DNA of 16,721 nucleotides from Actinomycetes bacterium (GTDB taxonomy: Bacteria > Actinomycetota > Actinomycetes > Propionibacteriales > Propionibacteriaceae): positions 1 to 16,721 of the forward strand of contig JAKOQD010000271.1 in NCBI GenBank assembly GCA_029778515.1, written 5' to 3'. Shown piece after piece: positions 1-6,679 of the stretch. The position numbers and the translations under genes are program-made. Within the stretch, counting starts at the first letter, position 1; every line of letters starts with the position of its first letter. The notes below the pieces were generated by a model. It was not told the DNA's origin and made no database searches. It saw nothing but the letters and a program-made list of their open reading frames with translations.

Positions 1-929
1 CCCTTGGTCACCTCGGGCGCAGAGATCACCTTGCTGTCCAGCACGATGCCGAACTGGTTCTGCGGGCTGGTCTGCTCGTTCAGGTGCGCGGTGACCGTGT
101 AGAAACGGGCGCCACCGTTGGCGTTGAACTCCAGGGAGACCTCGTAGCTCACCGAATTCTGCGGTACGCCGGCGGTCGCGCGGGTGACGTCGCTGCCGTT
201 GATCAGCACCGGGCCGAGCAGGTACTTGTATAGCCCGTCCTCGTCACAGGCGATCAGTGGCTGGTCGGTGACGTCAGGGAACTTGTCGCCGCACTTGAAG
301 TTCGCGAAATCGGTGTTGTCGCGATCGCTCGGCGTCCATTGCAGCAGCTCGGCGAGCTCCTTGGTCTCGCCGGACGGAGCGGTCGGACGCGGGGACGGCT
401 CCGGCGTCGGCAACTCGGGCAGGGGCCGCTTGTTAGCCGTCGGAGACGCGGACGCCGAAGCGGTCGGCTCCGTGCCGGGATCGGTGGTGGCGGTTTCCCC
501 CGGCTCGGCGCTCGCGCTCGGATCCGGCACGGCTGTGCCACCGGCGGCCTCGGCCGCGTAGACCTTGCGGAAGTAGAGCTGGGCGGTGGTGCCGACCATC
601 TTCACCAGGTCGTCCTGCTGGACGTTCGGCACCGAGACCACGATCTGGCTCTCGCCAGAGGTGGTCACTTCGGTCTCGCCCACGCCCATCGAGTCGACCC
701 GCTGCTGGATGATGCCGCGGGCCAGTTCGAGGCTGGTCGGGTCAACCGCCCCGCTGCCGGACGTGTTCGCCGCGGTCAGCGTAATGGTCGTACCGCCGCG
801 CAGGTCCAGGCCCAGTTTGGGCATCCACGAACCTGACAGGGCCATCAGCCCGTACAGCGCCGCGGTGACCAGGGCGAGGATCAACAGCGTCCGCAGCGGA
901 TGTGTGTGATTCCTACTTGCAGTTGCCAC
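1..929 (-). CDS. secD: Protein translocase subunit SecD (N-terminal part; C-terminus beyond window edge)
   Basis: SecD with SecF forms a membrane complex that helps pull exported proteins through SecYEG using the proton gradient. The visible 309 residues hold one N-terminal membrane helix (about 12-32), the signature around LGLDLRGG (39-46), the QQRVDSMGVGE region (75-85), and the start of the large extracytoplasmic P1 domain. The run is still open at base 1, so the remaining P1 sequence and the later membrane helices are missing. The start is a GTG, 4 nt after a GAGG-type ribosome site and 18 nt after yajC; no earlier start fits. A Pro/Ser/Thr/Ala-rich stretch (about 126-188) interrupts P1 and looks like a flexible extracellular linker. 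The yajC-secD order is typical and secF would be expected next. Family assignment is secure. Confidence 0.95.
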   Translation of the reverse strand, partial: MATASRNHTHPLRTLLILALVTAALYGLMALSGSWMPKLGLDLRGGTTITLTAANTSGSGAVDPTSLELARGIIQQRVDSMGVGETEVTTSGESQIVVSVPNVQQDDLVKMVGTTAQLYFRKVYAAEAAGGTAVPDPSASAEPGETATTDPGTEPTASASASPTANKRPLPELPTPEPSPRPTAPSGETKELAELLQWTPSDRDNTDFANFKCGDKFPDVTDQPLIACDEDGLYKYLLGPVLINGSDVTRATAGVPQNSVSYEVSLEFNANGGARFYTVTAHLNEQTSPQNQFGIVLDSKVISAPEVTK

Positions 930-947
930 TTTTGCCTCAGGGATAGA

Positions 948-1400
948 TCAGTTCTTCTGGGTGTCGGGGTTTTCCCACGTGATCGGGGCGGGCTCGGTCA
1001 CGTCCTCGGGATCGGCGCCGACGACCGGTACGTCCTCGACCGGCGTCGCGTCCTCGACCGGGGCACCGTCCTCGATCTGGAAGGGTTCTGCCACGACGCC
1101 ATCGGCGTCGGCAGCTTCCACGTCCGCGTCGTCGGAGTACTCGAACTCATCCTCGACCGCCTGCGGGCTGATCGCGCGCTTGTCGATGGTCAACTCCACG
1201 CCGGGAGAGATCTCGAGCACAGCCTGCTTCTCGCCGAGGTGCTTGATGGTGCCGATGATGCCGGAGACCGTCATGATCCGGGAACCGACCGCGATCGCCT
1301 CCATGAGGTTCTTCTGCTCCTTGGCCCGCTTCTGCTGTGGCCGAATCATCAGGAAGTAGAGCGCTGCGCCCATGATGACGATCAACAGCACGGTATCCAT
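948..1400 (-). CDS. yajC: Preprotein translocase subunit YajC
   Basis: YajC is a small single-span membrane protein that associates with SecDF-YidC at the Sec translocon. The 150-residue product has an N-terminal helix (about 2-19) directly followed by the family signature IRPQQKRAKEQK (19-30), then a compact cytoplasmic domain with VGSRIMTVSGIIGTI (38-52). The tail from about residue 82 is strongly acidic and rich in Asp, Glu, Pro and Val, longer than in many YajC proteins, with small VED repeats. I chose the ATG at 1400 because the membrane helix begins there and an AAGGA site sits about 8 nt upstream; a start 12 codons further upstream would add a polar leader with no obvious purpose. It lies between ruvB and secD, the usual actinobacterial order. 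Confidence 0.93.
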   Translation of the reverse strand: MDTVLLIVIMGAALYFLMIRPQQKRAKEQKNLMEAIAVGSRIMTVSGIIGTIKHLGEKQAVLEISPGVELTIDKRAISPQAVEDEFEYSDDADVEAADADGVVAEPFQIEDGAPVEDATPVEDVPVVGADPEDVTEPAPITWENPDTQKN

Positions 1401-1450
1401 GGAGGTTTCCTTCTCTGAACTCGGGGACGGCTGCACGCCGACGCCGAAGT

Positions 1451-1456
1451 AGCCTA
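1451..1456 (-). promoter_or_regulatory. Possible -10 box for yajC-secD
   Basis: On the minus strand TAGGCT fits the actinobacterial TANNNT -10 pattern and would start transcription about 43 nt upstream of the yajC ATG. No good -35 hexamer is visible. It lies after the stem-loop that follows ruvB, so it could give yajC-secD an independent promoter. Short motifs like this arise by chance, hence the low confidence. Confidence 0.25.
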
Positions 1457-1479
1457 GCGCCGATGATTGCGATAACCCA

Positions 1480-1508
1480 TTCGGCGGGCCGCGAGCGCGC
1501 CCACCGAA
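1480..1508 (-). terminator. Stem-loop just after ruvB, likely terminator or mRNA 3' end
   Basis: In minus-strand RNA, UUCGGUGGGC and GCCCGCCGAA form a 10-bp stem (one G-U pair) around a 9-nt loop, starting 3 nt after the ruvB stop codon. There is no clear U-run, which is common for hairpins at actinobacterial gene ends. The position suggests termination or 3'-end protection of the ruvCAB message; the function is inferred. Confidence 0.5.
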
Positions 1509-1511
1509 AGC

Positions 1512-2573
1512 CTATCCGTCGCTGAACAGGTCCGGCGCAGCAATCGGCGGCTGGTTGTGGCCGGGTGGGGTCAACCCGAGATGCTGCCAGGCTCTGGCCG
1601 TTGCCACGCGGCCACGCGGGGTCCGCATCAGAAAGCCTTCGCGCACCAGGAACGGCTCGGCAACCTCCTCCACGGTCTCGGTCTCCTCGGCCACCGCCAG
1701 CGCAAGCGTGGTGAGCCCGACCGGTCCGCCGCCGAAGTGCCGACAGAGCGCGTCCAGTACCGCCCGGTCGAGTCGGTCCAGGCCGAGCGGGTCGACCTCG
1801 TACAACTCCAGCGCCTTGCGGGCCACCGACCGGCTAAGGGTGCCGTCGGCGCGCACCTGGGCGTAGTCGCGGACGCGGCGCAGCAGCCGGTTGGCGATGC
1901 GTGGGGTGCCGCGGGAGCGTGAAGCGATCTCCTTGGCGGCCTGGCCGTCCAGGTGGATGCCGAGCAGAGCGGCCGAGCGGGTCAGGATCGTCTCCAGGTC
2001 GCTGGCAGCGTAGAAGTCGAGTTGGGCGGTGAACCCGAACCGATCGCGCAGCGGGCCCGGTAGCAGTCCCGCACGGGTGGTGGCACCGACCAGGGTGAAT
2101 CGCGGAATGTCCAGCGGAATGGCGGTGGCACCGGGGCCCTTGCCCACAACCACGTCGACCCGAAAATCCTCCATGGCCAGGTAGAGCATCTCCTCAGCCG
2201 GACGGGACATGCGGTGGATTTCGTCGAGGAAGAAGACCTCGCCCTCGGTGAGCCCGGAGAGGATGGCAGCCAGGTCGCCGGCGTGCTGAATGGCCGGGCC
2301 CGAGGTGATCCGGATCGGCGCGCCCATTTCGGCCGCGATGATCATCGCAAGGGTGGTCTTGCCCAGCCCGGGCGGGCCAGAGAGCAGGACGTGGTCGGGC
2401 ACCGCGTCCCTATGCCGGGCGCCGGCGAGCACCAGCCCCAGTTGGTCGCTCACCCGCTGCTGGCCGCGGAATTCGGCCAATGACCCCGGCCGGAGGGCGG
2501 ACTCGGCGGCCTGCTCGTCTACGAAGGCGTGCGGGTCGAGCGGGTCGGATTCGTCGGTGGTCACGGCGCTCAC
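1512..2573 (-). CDS. ruvB: Holliday junction branch-migration ATPase RuvB
   Basis: RuvB is the hexameric AAA+ motor that drives branch migration of Holliday junctions with RuvA. The 353-residue product, near the family's usual length, shows Walker A GPPGLGKT (66-73), Walker B FLDEIH (115-120), the sensor-type GATTRAGLL (163-171) and PLRDRFG (174-180), which carries the expected arginine finger. The C-terminal winged-helix region has the GLDRLDR and GGGPVGL motifs. The start is a GTG whose last two bases overlap the ruvA stop codon (GTGA), implying translational coupling. The N-terminus is about 20 residues longer than the E. coli protein, as is common in actinobacteria. Expression probably follows the LexA-controlled promoter upstream of ruvC. 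Confidence 0.97.
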   Translation of the reverse strand: MSAVTTDESDPLDPHAFVDEQAAESALRPGSLAEFRGQQRVSDQLGLVLAGARHRDAVPDHVLLSGPPGLGKTTLAMIIAAEMGAPIRITSGPAIQHAGDLAAILSGLTEGEVFFLDEIHRMSRPAEEMLYLAMEDFRVDVVVGKGPGATAIPLDIPRFTLVGATTRAGLLPGPLRDRFGFTAQLDFYAASDLETILTRSAALLGIHLDGQAAKEIASRSRGTPRIANRLLRRVRDYAQVRADGTLSRSVARKALELYEVDPLGLDRLDRAVLDALCRHFGGGPVGLTTLALAVAEETETVEEVAEPFLVREGFLMRTPRGRVATARAWQHLGLTPPGHNQPPIAAPDLFSDG

Positions 2574-3172
2574 TTTGCCAGCGTGCGCAGCGCCGCGCGC
2601 AACAGCACGGCCACCGGCGTGTCCGGCGTCTCCTCGGCCAGCGTCGAAACCCGATCACAGGCGGCCTCGGCGTCCCGGGTGGAGTATCCGAGGCCCTCCA
2701 GACCGGCCCGCACCTGCTCGCGCCAAGCGCTGCCCGCAATGGTGGCGCCCACGACCGTGGCGCCGGTGCCGAGTGCGGCCACCTTGTCCTTCAGTTCCAG
2801 CACCAGTCGCTGCGCGCCCTTGGCGCCGATACCCGGCACCCGGGTGAGGGCGGCCAGGTTGCCGGACGCCACCGCAGTGCGGAACTCGTCGGGGCTGAAT
2901 ACCGACACCACAGCCTGGGCGATCTTGGGGCCGATCCCGGTGGCGCTCTGCACCAGCTCAAAGCAGTCCCGCTCTCCCGGCTCGGCGAAGGCGTAGAGGG
3001 TCAGCGAGTCCTCGCGGACCACCAGCGAGGTGTGCAGCGTGACCAACTCACCGACCCGCACCGAGGTCGCGGTGGCCGGCGTACACAGTGCCTTCAGCCC
3101 GAAGCCGGACAGGTCGAGCACCAACCAGGTGCCACCGACCGCGGCCACCACACCGGTCAGCTGGGCGATCAT
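2570..3172 (-). CDS. ruvA: Holliday junction DNA-binding protein RuvA
   Basis: RuvA binds four-way junctions as a tetramer or octamer and loads the RuvB motor. The 200-residue product has the N-terminal OB-fold (1-62, starting MIAQLTG), a central domain with two helix-hairpin-helix motifs (ATGIGPKIA, 77-85; VPGIGAKGA, 112-120) that contact DNA, and a C-terminal RuvB-binding helical domain (about 150-200) after a flexible Gly/Ala/Thr linker. The ATG at 3172 overlaps the ruvC stop by 4 nt (ATGA) and matches the family start exactly. The frame stays open far upstream, opposite and across ruvC, but that extension has no homologous features and is rejected. Confidence 0.96.
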   Translation of the reverse strand: MIAQLTGVVAAVGGTWLVLDLSGFGLKALCTPATATSVRVGELVTLHTSLVVREDSLTLYAFAEPGERDCFELVQSATGIGPKIAQAVVSVFSPDEFRTAVASGNLAALTRVPGIGAKGAQRLVLELKDKVAALGTGATVVGATIAGSAWREQVRAGLEGLGYSTRDAEAACDRVSTLAEETPDTPVAVLLRAALRTLAK

Positions 3173-3696
3173 GCGGTCCTCCCGGCAGTCTGCTTGGCGA
3201 TGGCGGCGGCGATCCGGTCGGCGCCGGCGCCGCGCCAAAGGTGGCAGATGGCCAGCGCGACCGCGTCCGCTGCGTCGGCGGGCTTCGGTGGAGCTTCGAG
3301 TTTGAGGATGCGCGCGACCATGGCGCCTACCTGCGCCTTCTCGGCGCGTCCGGAGCCGGTGATGGCCGCCTTCACTTCCGTGGGGGTGTGGGTGTGGACG
3401 GGGATGCCCGCGCGCGCGGCCACGAGCATCGCCAGACCGGCGGCCTGTGCGGTGCCGATCACCGAGAGCACATTCTGGTCGGCGAAGACCCGCTCGACCG
3501 CGATCGCGTCCGGCCGGTGCTGGTTGACCCATTCGGTGAGACCGGCCTCGATCCGTAACAGCCTCTGGGGCAACTCCAGGGTCGACGGGGTGTTGACCAC
3601 GCCGACGGCCACCAGCTGCGGCGGACGCCCGGGGCTGCCGTCGATGACGCCCACCCCGCACCTGGTCAGGCCGGGATCGACTCCGAGCACCCGCAT
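3169..3696 (-). CDS. ruvC: Holliday junction resolvase RuvC (crossover junction endodeoxyribonuclease)
   Basis: RuvC is the dimeric RNase H-fold nuclease that cuts Holliday junctions symmetrically. All four metal-binding acidic residues can be placed: D7 in GVDPG, E68 in AVER, and D141/D144 in DAADA. The 175-residue length is normal for the family. The ATG at 3696 follows a strong AGGGGAAGG ribosome site with about 6 nt spacing. It is the first gene of the ruvC-ruvA-ruvB set and has its own upstream region carrying a LexA-type palindrome, so this set is probably transcribed separately from yebC. Confidence 0.97.
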   Translation of the reverse strand: MRVLGVDPGLTRCGVGVIDGSPGRPPQLVAVGVVNTPSTLELPQRLLRIEAGLTEWVNQHRPDAIAVERVFADQNVLSVIGTAQAAGLAMLVAARAGIPVHTHTPTEVKAAITGSGRAEKAQVGAMVARILKLEAPPKPADAADAVALAICHLWRGAGADRIAAAIAKQTAGRTA

Positions 3697-3712
3697 CGCG
3701 AACCTTCCCCTA

Positions 3713-3724
3713 GAACATTTGTTC
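3713..3724 (-). promoter_or_regulatory. LexA (SOS) operator upstream of ruvC
   Basis: The perfect palindrome GAAC-ATTT-GTTC lies 16 nt before the ruvC start codon, between the start and the likely promoter. GAAC-N4-GTTC is the core of the LexA box of actinobacteria and Bacillus, and ruv genes are known SOS targets in several of these bacteria. Sequence, spacing and target all agree; binding itself is inferred. Confidence 0.8.
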
Positions 3725-3742
3725 GGATACTAGCCCGGTCAA
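3714..3742 (-). promoter_or_regulatory. Tentative ruvC promoter overlapping the SOS box
   Basis: On the minus strand TTGACC (3737-3742) is a fair -35 hexamer, and 17 nt further on AATGTT (3714-3719) is a weak -10 hexamer inside the LexA palindrome. This would let LexA block polymerase directly. The -10 match is poor; a TAGTAT a few bases upstream is a more AT-like sequence but is too close to this -35. Confidence 0.35.
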
Positions 3743-3769
3743 GCCCTTGCTCCGGCCGTGCCACGCCTA

Positions 3770-3828
3770 CCAACCGCAAAGTGGACCCGAATCGTCGACT
3801 ACGGCGATTAGGGTCCACTCTGCGTTGG
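3770..3828. repeat. Long imperfect palindrome between yebC and ruvC; possible yebC terminator
   Basis: AGTGGACCC-G-AATCG (3780-3794) faces CGATT-A-GGGTCCACT (3805-3819) around a 10-nt loop, with one internal mismatch. The pairing continues outward, CCAACCGCA (3770-3778) with TGCGTTGG (3821-3828), with one bulged C and one mismatch. The total stem is about 24 bp. It begins 9 nt after the yebC stop and is followed on that strand by a TTT, so it may end the yebC transcript. Its length is greater than a simple terminator needs, so a dispersed repeat is another possibility. Confidence 0.7.
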
Positions 3829-3837
3829 TTTGGGGGC

Positions 3838-4602
3838 TCAGGCGAGCTGCTCGCCGATCTCGTCGGGCACATCCTCGTTGCTGTACACGTTCTGCACATC
3901 GTCGAGGTCCTCGATCGCGTCCAGCAGCTTGAACAGCTTCTCGGCGATCTCCGCGGTGTCCACGGCCGTGGTGTACTGCGGCACGAACTGCACCTCGGCC
4001 GACTCGTAGTCGAGACCGGCCGCCTGAACGGCCTTGCGCACGTCGACCACCAGGCTGGGATCGCTGATCACCTTGAAGGTCTCGCCCTCGTCGGAGACGT
4101 CCTCGGGATCGGCGTCCAGGGTCGCTTCCAGCAGGTCGTCCTCGGTGAGGGTGCGTCCGGTCTGGCTCTTGGCGACCTCGACGACACCCTTGCGGTCGAA
4201 GATGCGCGACACCGAACCGACGTCGGCCATGGTGCCGCCGTTGCGGGTCACCGCCACGCGCACATCGGAGGCGGACCGGTTCCGGTTGTCGGTGAGGCAC
4301 TCGATCAGCAGGCCGACGCCGCCGGGACCGTAGGCCTCGTACATGATCTCGGTGTAGTCGACCGCGTCACCGCCGACGCCGCCGCCGCGCTTGACCGCGC
4401 GGTCGATGTTGTCGACCGGTACCGAGTTCTTGCGGGCCTTCTGGATGGCGTCATAGAGGGTCGGGTTCCCCGAGGGATCAGCGCCACCGGTGCGAGCGGC
4501 GACCTCGATGTTCTTGATCAGCTTGGCGAAGAGCTTGCCGCGCTTTGCATCGATGGCCGCCTTCTTGTGTTTGGTGGTAGCCCACTTGGAGTGACCGCTC
4601 AT
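3838..4602 (-). CDS. yebC: YebC/PmpR (TACO1) family protein
   Basis: The 254-residue product begins with the family hallmark [16 protein letters not shown] and continues with [18 protein letters not shown], the NIDRAVKRG segment (about 64-72) and the [10 protein letters not shown] motif near residue 89-98, so membership is certain. The family has long been labelled a transcriptional regulator (PmpR); more recent work on YebC/TACO1 proteins points to a role in translation of difficult stretches such as polyproline. Which applies here cannot be read from the sequence. The ATG at 4602 is fixed by the conserved N-terminus; the ribosome site is weak (GGACGG about 12 nt away). Its position before ruvCAB is typical of many bacteria. 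Confidence 0.95.
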   Translation of the reverse strand: MSGHSKWATTKHKKAAIDAKRGKLFAKLIKNIEVAARTGGADPSGNPTLYDAIQKARKNSVPVDNIDRAVKRGGGVGGDAVDYTEIMYEAYGPGGVGLLIECLTDNRNRSASDVRVAVTRNGGTMADVGSVSRIFDRKGVVEVAKSQTGRTLTEDDLLEATLDADPEDVSDEGETFKVISDPSLVVDVRKAVQAAGLDYESAEVQFVPQYTTAVDTAEIAEKLFKLLDAIEDLDDVQNVYSNEDVPDEIGEQLA

Positions 4603-4640
4603 TTACGTCCGTCCGGTAAGAAGTTGGTTTTGCGCGCCTT

Positions 4641-4646
4641 AGTCTA
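4641..4646 (-). promoter_or_regulatory. Likely -10 box of yebC
   Basis: On the minus strand TAGACT matches TANNNT and would start transcription about 32 nt upstream of the yebC ATG. No convincing -35 hexamer is seen. Confidence 0.35.
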
Positions 4647-4764
4647 GGCCACCTCCTCTGCGAAGCTCGTTCCGCGCGGCTCGTCGTCCGATCGACGGGG
4701 CTCGTGCCCCACATCACGAGTCAAGACCGGCTGGCCACAATCGGCGAGAGCCAGCCCCTGGGAT

Positions 4765-4813
4765 CGAGCGCCAGCATCCGTGGCTGGCGGTCGTGATCGG
4801 AGGCTGGCGCTCG
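4765..4813. repeat. 11-bp perfect inverted repeat in the intergenic region
   Basis: CGAGCGCCAGC (4765-4775) and GCTGGCGCTCG (4803-4813) are exact reverse complements separated by 27 nt. The left arm can also pair with the nearer GCTGGC at 4783-4788, so two alternative hairpins are possible. The element sits about 92 nt before the ligase start and 162 nt before the yebC start. Function unknown. Confidence 0.6.
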
Positions 4814-4892
4814 CGGGAACGGGGGTGGCTGCAGCCCTCGTCAAGACTCCTTGCCGGCTCAGCCGCCAGCGCGAGCGAGTCTGCTCCTCGTC

Positions 4893-4898
4893 TACCCT
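4893..4898 (+). promoter_or_regulatory. -10 box giving a leaderless ligase transcript
   Basis: TACCCT fits TANNNT and ends exactly 6 nt before the ATG at 4905, so transcription would begin at the A of the start codon. No Shine-Dalgarno sequence precedes this ATG, which fits leaderless initiation as is frequent in actinobacteria. No -35 consensus is clear. Confidence 0.5.
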
Positions 4899-4904
4899 GA
4901 CGGC

Positions 4905-5993
4905 ATGAGTGAGCGGTTGCATGGCGAGTACAAGGTGCCCGGCGGGAAGCTGGTGGCGGTCGACCTGAGCGTGGTGGACGAGCGCCTCGCGCAGGTCAGC
5001 GTGAGTGGCGACTTCTTCCTCGACCCCGACGAGGCGCTGTCGGTGATCGACCGATCGCTGGCCGGGCTCAGCGTGGAGCTCGGCGTCGGCGAATTGGCCG
5101 CACGCATCGACTCCGATCTGGCCCGGGCAAGCGCGGACGGATTGCTCGGGGTCCCGGTGACCATGGTCGGGTTCGACTCCAGGGCGATCGCCATCGCAGT
5201 GCGCCGGGCGCTGGGCCGATCGACCGGCTGGAGCGATCACATCTTCACCTTCCTCAATCCGGGACCGCTGCATCCCGCCGAGCACTGCGCATTGGACGAG
5301 GTGCTCGCCCGCGAGTTGGCCGCCGGACGCCGCGGGCCGACATTCCGCTTCTGGGAATGGGACAGCGCGGCGGTGGTGATCGGTTCGTTCCAGTCGCTGC
5401 GTAACGAAGTGGACGCCGAAGCCGCGGCCACCCACGGCGTGGAGGTGGTACGCCGGGTCTCCGGCGGCGGCGCCATGTTCATGGAGGCTGGGAACTGCAT
5501 CACCTTCTCCCTGGTCGTGCCGGCCACCTTGGTGGACGGGATGAGCTACGAGGCGTCCTACGCCTTCCTGGACGAGTGGGTGCTGGCCGCGCTGGACGAA
5601 GTCGGTGTGCAGGCGCACTACGCCGGCCTCAACGACATCGCCTCCCCCGCCGGGAAGATCGCCGGCGCCGCGCAGAAGCGCTTCGTCGGCGGCGCGGTGC
5701 TGCATCACGTGACCATGGCCTACGACATCGACGCCGACAAGATGCTTCAGGTGCTGCGCATCGGCCGGGAAAAGCTGTCCGACAAGGGAACCAAGAGCGC
5801 GAACAAGCGGGTCGACCCGGTGCGGTCGCAGACCCACCTGCCCCGCGCAGAGGTGATGGCATCGTTCGAAGCCACGTTCCGGAACCGCTATCGCGTGGTC
5901 GAGGGGCAGTTGAGCCCGGCCGAACTAGCGGCCGCCAAGGAACTGACCCAGACCAAGTTCACCAACGTCGACTGGATCGGCCGCGTGCCCTGA
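4905..5993 (+). CDS. lplA: Lipoate-protein ligase family protein with N-terminal accessory domain
   Basis: Ligases of this family attach lipoate (or octanoate) to the lysine of E2 and H-protein domains of 2-oxoacid dehydrogenases and the glycine cleavage system. The 362-residue product has two parts. Residues about 5-95 resemble the lipoate-ligase accessory domain (HGEYKVPGGKLV, then a GDFFLDPDEAL segment at 35-44). Residues about 112-362 are the catalytic BPL/LplA fold, with RRVSGGGAMFMEAGN (183-197) and the lysine motif GKIAGAAQ (250-257; K251 as the probable catalytic lysine). In E. coli LplA the accessory domain follows the catalytic one, so the order here is swapped. The ATG was chosen over an upstream TTG at 4851 because of the -10 box 6 nt away. 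Substrate (lipoate, octanoate or another acyl acid) is not decided by the sequence. Confidence 0.85.
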   Translation: MSERLHGEYKVPGGKLVAVDLSVVDERLAQVSVSGDFFLDPDEALSVIDRSLAGLSVELGVGELAARIDSDLARASADGLLGVPVTMVGFDSRAIAIAVRRALGRSTGWSDHIFTFLNPGPLHPAEHCALDEVLARELAAGRRGPTFRFWEWDSAAVVIGSFQSLRNEVDAEAAATHGVEVVRRVSGGGAMFMEAGNCITFSLVVPATLVDGMSYEASYAFLDEWVLAALDEVGVQAHYAGLNDIASPAGKIAGAAQKRFVGGAVLHHVTMAYDIDADKMLQVLRIGREKLSDKGTKSANKRVDPVRSQTHLPRAEVMASFEATFRNRYRVVEGQLSPAELAAAKELTQTKFTNVDWIGRVP

Positions 5994-6002
5994 GCCGGAC
6001 GC

Positions 6003-6461
6003 TCACCCGGCCAGCAGTTCGGCTGCCTGCATGGCGTCGGCGATCCGTACGAAGTCGTCACGCGGGATCTCGAACATGCCCCGGCGGAACACCATGCCCC
6101 AGTGCGCGGGGTCGCTGACGAAGCCAAGCGTGCCCAACAGCGGCCGGACCCCGGCGCCCCCACACTCGGCGAACCGGACGCCGATGCGCCACGGGCGGCT
6201 GCCGTCCGCCACTCTGGCCTCGTACGGCTCGGCGCCGACCACCGTGCCACAAGCGGTGAACTGCTGCAGTGGCCGTCCGTCCGGATCGCTCTGCCGAGGC
6301 GAGTAGCAGACGACCTGATCACCCGGATTGAGCCTGGCCAACCTCGACCGCACGCTCGGATTCGCCTGTAGATAGCCGCCGGCCACGTCGCGCCGCACCT
6401 GGTCGAGGCTCACCGTGTTGACCCAGTACCGGGTCGGATTCAATGAACTTGAAGTTTTCAT
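6003..6461 (-). CDS. EVE domain-containing protein (UPF0310-like)
   Basis: The 152-residue product is a single EVE domain, a PUA-like fold related to YTH domains and proposed to read modified bases in DNA or RNA. Recognisable stretches are RYWVNTVS (11-18), GGYLQAN (28-34), LNPGDQVVCYSPR (44-56), LQQFTACGTV (65-74), VRPLLGTLGFV (105-115) and WGMVFRRGMFEI (121-132), in the usual order and at the usual length. The ATG at 6461 lies ten residues before the first conserved block, with no clear ribosome site. It converges on the lipoate ligase with only 9 bp between the stop codons and lies downstream of the his operon on the same strand after a 218-bp gap. No restriction or defence gene is next to it, so a housekeeping or nucleotide-sensing role is as likely as a defence one. 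Confidence 0.85.
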   Translation of the reverse strand: MKTSSSLNPTRYWVNTVSLDQVRRDVAGGYLQANPSVRSRLARLNPGDQVVCYSPRQSDPDGRPLQQFTACGTVVGAEPYEARVADGSRPWRIGVRFAECGGAGVRPLLGTLGFVSDPAHWGMVFRRGMFEIPRDDFVRIADAMQAAELLAG

Positions 6462-6540
6462 GGAGCGAGTGTGGACGCCGCTACTGACAGTTTCAGCGGA
6501 GCGAATCCAGCGTTGGCGCCGAAATGTCCGGGATCGAAAT

Positions 6541-6577
6541 GCGGGCTCTCAGCCCAGATGGAGCCTCCATAGCCCGC
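6541..6577 (-). terminator. Two-tier stem-loop downstream of the his operon
   Basis: GCGGGCT (6541-6547) and AGCCCGC (6571-6577) pair perfectly, and within the 23-nt loop ATGGAGCCTCCAT (6558-6570) can form a second short stem. It lies about 100 nt beyond the priA stop in the gap before the EVE gene. No U-run follows. It may mark the end of the his transcript; weak evidence. The rest of this 218-bp gap shows nothing I recognise. Confidence 0.3.
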
Positions 6578-6679
6578 AGAACTATGCCCGAATGGGTCGC
6601 GCCGGGCTCAACTGCCCGAAGCCAACCAGGCCGCGCCGATCAGGTGCCGCCCGCGACGACAGCTATCGGTGGATCCGGA

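Larger units (their letters stand above)
4603..4904. other. Divergent intergenic region between yebC and the lipoate ligase
   Basis: These 302 bp separate two divergent genes and contain no ORF with recognisable features. They hold the likely yebC -10 box near 4641, a cluster of at least six GCCAGC/GCTGGC elements in both orientations between about 4728 and 4873, a perfect GGCTGCAGCC palindrome (4827-4836), and the -10 box of the ligase at the right edge. Whether the repeats form an RNA structure or protein-binding sites cannot be decided from sequence alone. Confidence 0.7.

Noticed and set aside
50..59. GAACTGGTTC inside secD
   Set aside because: Spacing of two is wrong for LexA and it lies within the coding region.
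3173..3661. In-frame upstream extension of ruvA
   Set aside because: It overlaps ruvC in another frame, is Arg-rich without domain features, and the conserved RuvA N-terminus begins exactly at 3172.
2480..3733. Long plus-strand open frame opposite ruvA and ruvC
   Set aside because: It is antisense to three well-supported ruv genes and its composition (Arg, Ala, Pro rich) is that of a codon-bias artefact.
4644..5837. Long minus-strand open frame opposite the lipoate ligase
   Set aside because: The plus-strand frame has clear ligase motifs; the opposite frame is His/Gln/Arg rich and has no known features.
6003..6461. EVE-domain protein as part of a defence system
   Set aside because: EVE domains do occur fused to or beside restriction genes, but here it is a stand-alone domain between biosynthetic genes with no nuclease, methylase or helicase partner in the window.
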